Part shown: one piece after another, positions 61,391 through 64,000 of the stretch
Position numbering within the stretch: position 1 is the first letter of the stretch
Layout of the letters: each line of letters starts with the position of its first letter
Origin: Arthrobacter caoxuetaonis
GTDB taxonomy: Bacteria; Actinomycetota; Actinomycetes; Actinomycetales; Micrococcaceae
NCBI RefSeq assembly: GCF_023921125.1
Contig: NZ_CP099466.1
Location: forward strand, 1,860,001 to 1,924,000
Direction of reading: 5' to 3'
DNA: 64,000 bases
Program-made: the position numbers and the translations under genes
The notes under the pieces: model-generated
Seen by the model: only the letters and a program-made list of their open reading frames with translations
Told to the model about the DNA's origin: nothing
Databases searched by the model: none

Positions 61391-61642
61391 TAGTCTGCGT
61401 ATCGCATCAAATGAATCATTCGTGTGGGTCGGCGTCGCTCCCCTCCAATGGTCGCGGAAAGGTGTGCTGACCTGCGAGAATGCAGGACCTTGTGGGCCGG
61501 TGGTGTGCGCATCAAGCGTCAGGGTGATGTTGGCGATCACCAAACCTTCATCCGCAAGGGGTTCCACCGGAGTTCCTTCGATCAGGAAGTAGTAGCAGTT
61601 TACTACTGGTTCGCCACCCGGGTGATAGTGTTCTACTACCAC
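61391..61642 (-). pseudogene. Truncated reading frame cut by the repeat (unrecognised)
   Basis: A minus-strand frame from about 61642 reads PVEPLADEGLVIANITLTLD and GPAFSQVSTPFRDHWRGATP before running into the 226-base repeat at 61390, where native sequence ends. It has protein-like composition but no family was recognised. A palindrome at 61588-61607 lies inside its 5' part, so either the start is further in or the frame is not a gene. It faces hxlR divergently, the usual place of an HxlR target gene. Confidence 0.3.
61588..61607. promoter_or_regulatory. Inverted repeat upstream of hxlR
   Basis: AGTAGTA (61588-61594) and TACTACT (61601-61607) around GCAGTT. A similar weaker pair TAGT/ACTA is at 61626-61638. 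Together they are likely HxlR operator sites in the gap before the gene. Confidence 0.5.
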
Positions 61643-61656
61643 TCGCGGAGGTGACA

Positions 61657-62169
61657 ATGGAAGGCAAGCGCTCTAGTTGCCCCATCAATCGGGGTGTTGA
61701 GTTCCTCGGAGATCGGTGGAGTCTGCTGATCCTTCGGGACATGGCGTTCGTGGGTTCGCACGGTTTCCGTGAGTTGCTGGCAAGTTCACAGGAGGGCATC
61801 TCGCCCTCGACGCTGTCTGCGCGGCTGAAGTCACTGGAATGGTCTGGGCTGGTCAGCAAGATCGGAGCTCCTCGAGGACACCAAGGCTCCTACACCCTCA
61901 CCGAGGAGGGCATCCAACTCGTTCCCCTACTGTTCGAACTGGCCCACATCGGATCAATGCTCGACCCGACAACCAGGTCGACGGAACCGCGATTCCAAGG
62001 CTGGTATGGAGACGCTGAGAAGATCGCGGCGTACATGGATGAGCTTCGAGAGCGCGAAGGCCTCACCCCCAGCACGAACGCAGCGGTTGAGTCTCCCCAG
62101 GAGCCGCCCCCGACCAGCCGAATGGAACGTCAGGGCTCGCGTGACTTGGATCGGGCGCGAGAGAAATGA
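61657..62169 (+). CDS. HxlR-family transcription regulator
   Basis: A 170-residue winged-helix regulator. The HxlR signature is complete: CPINRGVEFLGDRWSLLILR with its first-helix cysteine, GFRELLASSQEGISPSTLSA and RLKSLEWSGLVSKIG. The C-terminal 60 residues are a charged tail. Members often sense redox or reactive carbonyl compounds through the conserved Cys; here the cysteine is near residue 8 of the domain. GGAGG lies 5 bases before ATG 61657. The alkD-like gene overlaps its stop (ATGA), so it may control DNA repair of alkylation damage (inference). Confidence 0.85.
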   Translation: MEGKRSSCPINRGVEFLGDRWSLLILRDMAFVGSHGFRELLASSQEGISPSTLSARLKSLEWSGLVSKIGAPRGHQGSYTLTEEGIQLVPLLFELAHIGSMLDPTTRSTEPRFQGWYGDAEKIAAYMDELREREGLTPSTNAAVESPQEPPPTSRMERQGSRDLDRAREK

Positions 62170-62849
62170 CGACCTATACCAAGCTCGCCGAGATCCTCGA
62201 CACCCTCGACGAAGAGGCCGACCCTGAAGCACGCCAAGCGATGGGTGACCAGTACGGGATCCACGCCGGAAGCTCCTATGGGGTTCCAATGCGGCGGTTG
62301 TTGGAGATCGCCAAGGCCACAGGAATCGACCACGATCTCGCCCTCGCACTATGGGATCAGGGGTCATACGAGGCGCAAACCCTTGCAGCCATGGTGGATG
62401 ACCCCGGCCAAGTCACCAGAGACCAAATGCAGCGCTGGTGCGAGGACTTCGACAACTGGGCAGTCGTCGACACTGTGTGCTTTCGACTGTTCGACAAGTG
62501 CACGCATGCCTGGACGATGGTCGACTGCTGGGTCGCCGATGACCGCCTGTTTGTGCGACGAGCCGGTTTCGCCCTCATCTGGGCCTTGGCCCTTCATGAC
62601 CGAGCCGCGCCCGATCACCAATTTCTAAAGGCACTCGACTACGCCCAGGCGGCCAGCCGGGATCAGCGGCCTCTGGTCGGGAAGTCGATCACGATGGCGA
62701 TGCGAGCCATCGCCACCAAGCGACCAACGCTGCTCACCGATGTCGTCACCATTGCCAACCGACTCTGCGACGATGGCGATCCTGCAGCGCGACGCGTGGG
62801 AAGGCCGATCCAGCGAAGTTTCGGTACCCGCACATCAGCAGGTAAGTGA
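62166..62849 (+). CDS. DNA alkylation repair protein (AlkD/HEAT-repeat type), 3' end altered
   Basis: A 227-residue all-helical HEAT-repeat protein of the AlkD/DUF1061-type group that removes or binds alkylated bases. It has YGIHAGSSYGVPMRRLLEIA near the N-terminus, DNWAVVDTVCFRLFDKCTHA (D/W residues of the active cleft) and LVGKSITMAMRAIATKRPTL. The last 18 residues (RRVGRPIQRSFGTRTSAGK) do not look like the family C-terminus, and an unrelated coding fragment reads antisense from here, so the 3' end was probably replaced at about 62800. It is co-translated with hxlR by a 4-base overlap. Confidence 0.78.
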   Translation: MTTYTKLAEILDTLDEEADPEARQAMGDQYGIHAGSSYGVPMRRLLEIAKATGIDHDLALALWDQGSYEAQTLAAMVDDPGQVTRDQMQRWCEDFDNWAVVDTVCFRLFDKCTHAWTMVDCWVADDRLFVRRAGFALIWALALHDRAAPDHQFLKALDYAQAASRDQRPLVGKSITMAMRAIATKRPTLLTDVVTIANRLCDDGDPAARRVGRPIQRSFGTRTSAGK

Positions 62850-63057
62850 CCGATCGCGCTTCGTCCCAGTTGCGGAATCTCAACGGGAAACCGTTGATCG
62901 GCTTGCCGGCCAGGCGCCATTGCGTCCCGTAAGACCTGTCCGGCTCTATGTCCGGGTCGGGTTCCCCGTGCAACCAAACACCTGGCCGCCCGACCTGCCC
63001 ATTACCACCGTCGATTTTGACGCCAATTCGCCGAGTCTTGATACGCAGAGTGTCCAA
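62806..63057 (-). other. Orphan coding fragment (unrecognised)
   Basis: A minus-strand frame reads IDGGNGQVGRPGVWLHGEPD and RLAGKPINGFPLRFRNWDEA with high GC at third positions, but has no start, stop or ribosome site of its own and runs into the alkD-like 3' end. It may be a remnant of a lost gene. No family was recognised. The 290 bases between the alkD-like gene and the last SDR gene contain nothing else. Confidence 0.2.
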
Positions 63058-63127
63058 TAGACGTGAGATAGGAGTCCCCCGGGCACTGCCCGCCCGGAAG
63101 GCTGTGCGCGGACCGGCCCGGCGGGCG

Positions 63128-63133
63128 TAGATT
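63128..63133 (+). promoter_or_regulatory. -10 box for leaderless SDR gene
   Basis: TAGATT ends 7 bases before ATG 63141. Confidence 0.45.
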
Positions 63134-63140
63134 AATAACC

Positions 63141-63926
63141 ATGACACGCACATACATCGTTACGGGATCCGCCTCCGGCATCGGCGCAGCAACCGCTGAG
63201 CTCCTGAAGGAACGCGGCAACACAGTGATCGGCGTTGACCTTCGCAATGCCGACGTCGAGGCGGATCTGAGCACACCCGAGGGCCGGCAGATCGCCGCAG
63301 ACCGGGCCGTGGAGCTCGCCGGCGGCTCGGTAGACGCCGTGATCGCCTGCGCGGGCATTTCCGCACCCATCCCCCTCACCGTCTCGGTCAACTTCTTCGG
63401 CGTCACGGAGTTCCTGGACCGGCTGGCACCGGTACTGGCAGGAAGCGAAGCGCCGCGCGCCGTCGTCGTCAGTTCCATGGCATCCCTGCAGCCCAACTCC
63501 CCCGAGCTCGTCGACGCCATGCTTGCCGGGGATGAAGCGCTGGCCCGCCAGATCGGCCAGAAACTCGCTGACCAGGGCCCGCAGATCGGCTACCTGAACT
63601 ACCCCTCCAGCAAGCGCGCCCTGAGCCGCTGGGTACGCCGGGAGTCGGTCAGCGACCGCTACGCCGGCAACGGCATCCCGCTCAACGCTGTTGCCCCGGG
63701 AACCGTCCTCACGGCGATGACGAAGGAACTCCTGGCCACGCCGGAGGGCGTGAAGATGGTGGACGAGAACGTGCCCATGCCCCTAAACGGCCACTCGGAG
63801 CCCGTAGTGATTGCACGGCTGCTGGCCTGGCTCGCCAGCGAAGAAAACTCACACCTGGCCGGCCAGACGATCTACTGCGACGGCGGAGCAGACGCGACCC
63901 TGCGCGGGGACGACATCTGGGGCTAG
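63141..63926 (+). CDS. SDR-family NAD(P)-dependent oxidoreductase
   Basis: A 261-residue short-chain dehydrogenase of the 3-alpha-hydroxysteroid-dehydrogenase-like group. The cofactor loop is TGSASGIGAATAELL at residues 8-22, CAGIS follows at about 71, and the catalytic triad is in VVVSSMASLQ (Ser) and YLNYPSSKRAL (Tyr and Lys). NAVAPGTVLTAMTKELL and LAGQTIYCDGGADATL complete the fold. It is intact, unlike the fabG remnant 2 kb to the left, and is not its missing half. The substrate is unknown. A -10 box lies 7 bases before the ATG and a strong nested stem-loop follows. Confidence 0.88.
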   Translation: MTRTYIVTGSASGIGAATAELLKERGNTVIGVDLRNADVEADLSTPEGRQIAADRAVELAGGSVDAVIACAGISAPIPLTVSVNFFGVTEFLDRLAPVLAGSEAPRAVVVSSMASLQPNSPELVDAMLAGDEALARQIGQKLADQGPQIGYLNYPSSKRALSRWVRRESVSDRYAGNGIPLNAVAPGTVLTAMTKELLATPEGVKMVDENVPMPLNGHSEPVVIARLLAWLASEENSHLAGQTIYCDGGADATLRGDDIWG

Positions 63927-63931
63927 GAACG

Positions 63932-63980
63932 CCGGTCCGGCAGGAACGCACGCTGTAAGGCAGCGTGGCTGCCGGACCGG
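63932..63980. terminator. Nested stem-loop after the last SDR gene
   Basis: Outer arms CCGGTCCGGCAG and CTGCCGGACCGG (63932-63943 with 63969-63980) enclose a second hairpin CACGCTG / CAGCGTG (63949-63955 with 63961-63967). No T-run follows, so termination is likely but unproven. Confidence 0.6.
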
Positions 63981-64000
63981 ACCGCTGCCTGGGGCAACGA

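Noticed and set aside
61383..61604. Inverted pair ACCAGTAGTA (61383-61392) and TACTACTGGT (61595-61604) as terminal repeats of a second element
   Set aside because: The right one belongs to the hxlR operator repeat and is not found at copy 1 of the element end, where the sequence is ACCAGTAGGC.
1..64000. CRISPR arrays, rRNA genes, complete prophage or plasmid origin
   Set aside because: No regularly spaced short repeats, rRNA core sequences, phage structural genes or DnaA-box clusters were seen on reading through.

Overview
The window is high-GC actinobacterial chromosome, most likely an Arthrobacter-type Micrococcaceae. The evidence is a complete Pup-proteasome locus (mpa, dop, pup, prcB, prcA, pafA), a mycothiol gene (mshC), rbpA, and pafB and pafC fused into one reading frame, an arrangement known from Arthrobacter. 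Many genes have a TANNNT -10 box only 6-7 bases before the start codon, the signature of leaderless mRNAs that are common in Actinobacteria.

Layout. 1-8.8 kb: 5' end of pepN, a polytopic GT39-like membrane protein, a YeiH-type permease, a P2-type cation ATPase, an unusual zinc-ribbon SDR-fold protein and glgC. 8.9-18 kb: glgA, then a fatty-acid catabolism locus (tetR and acyl-CoA oxidase on the minus strand; thiolase, FabG4-type reductase and MaoC hydratase on the plus strand) around a likely TetR operator, then kynureninase. 18-24.4 kb: universal stress protein with APC permease, a CNNM/CBS protein, tRNA-Leu(GAG), an M20 peptidase, an acyl-CoA dehydrogenase and a DUF5703 protein.

24.4-45.8 kb is the conserved actinobacterial core: uppP, mshC, PAC2, HAD phosphatase, S2P protease, trmI, mpa-dop-pup-prcB-prcA-pafA, two FKBPs, pafBC, tatA-tatC and helY. 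Dop deamidates the Gln-terminated Pup, PafA ligates it to targets, Mpa unfolds them into the PrcAB core, and PafBC runs the linked DNA-damage response. 45.8-55.3 kb: amidohydrolase, ppm1 behind a 440-bp non-coding leader with a consensus promoter, rbpA with a SigR/SigH-like promoter, SPFH-NfeD pair, RlmA-like methyltransferase, S9 peptidase, peptide deformylase and DUF4193.

55.3-63.1 kb is accessory DNA. A three-gene recombinase module (tyrosine recombinase, small HTH protein, zinc-finger recombinase-like protein lacking the usual box II residues) is followed by two unknown ORFs. After these come a fabG pseudogene that is 5'-truncated and frameshifted, and a second 226-bp copy of the module's right end. 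The region ends with a cut-off reading frame, an hxlR-alkD-like pair and an orphan coding fragment. This mosaic separates DUF4193 from its usual divergent neighbours (DUF3093/dut) and is the most unusual part of the window. An intact SDR gene closes the window.
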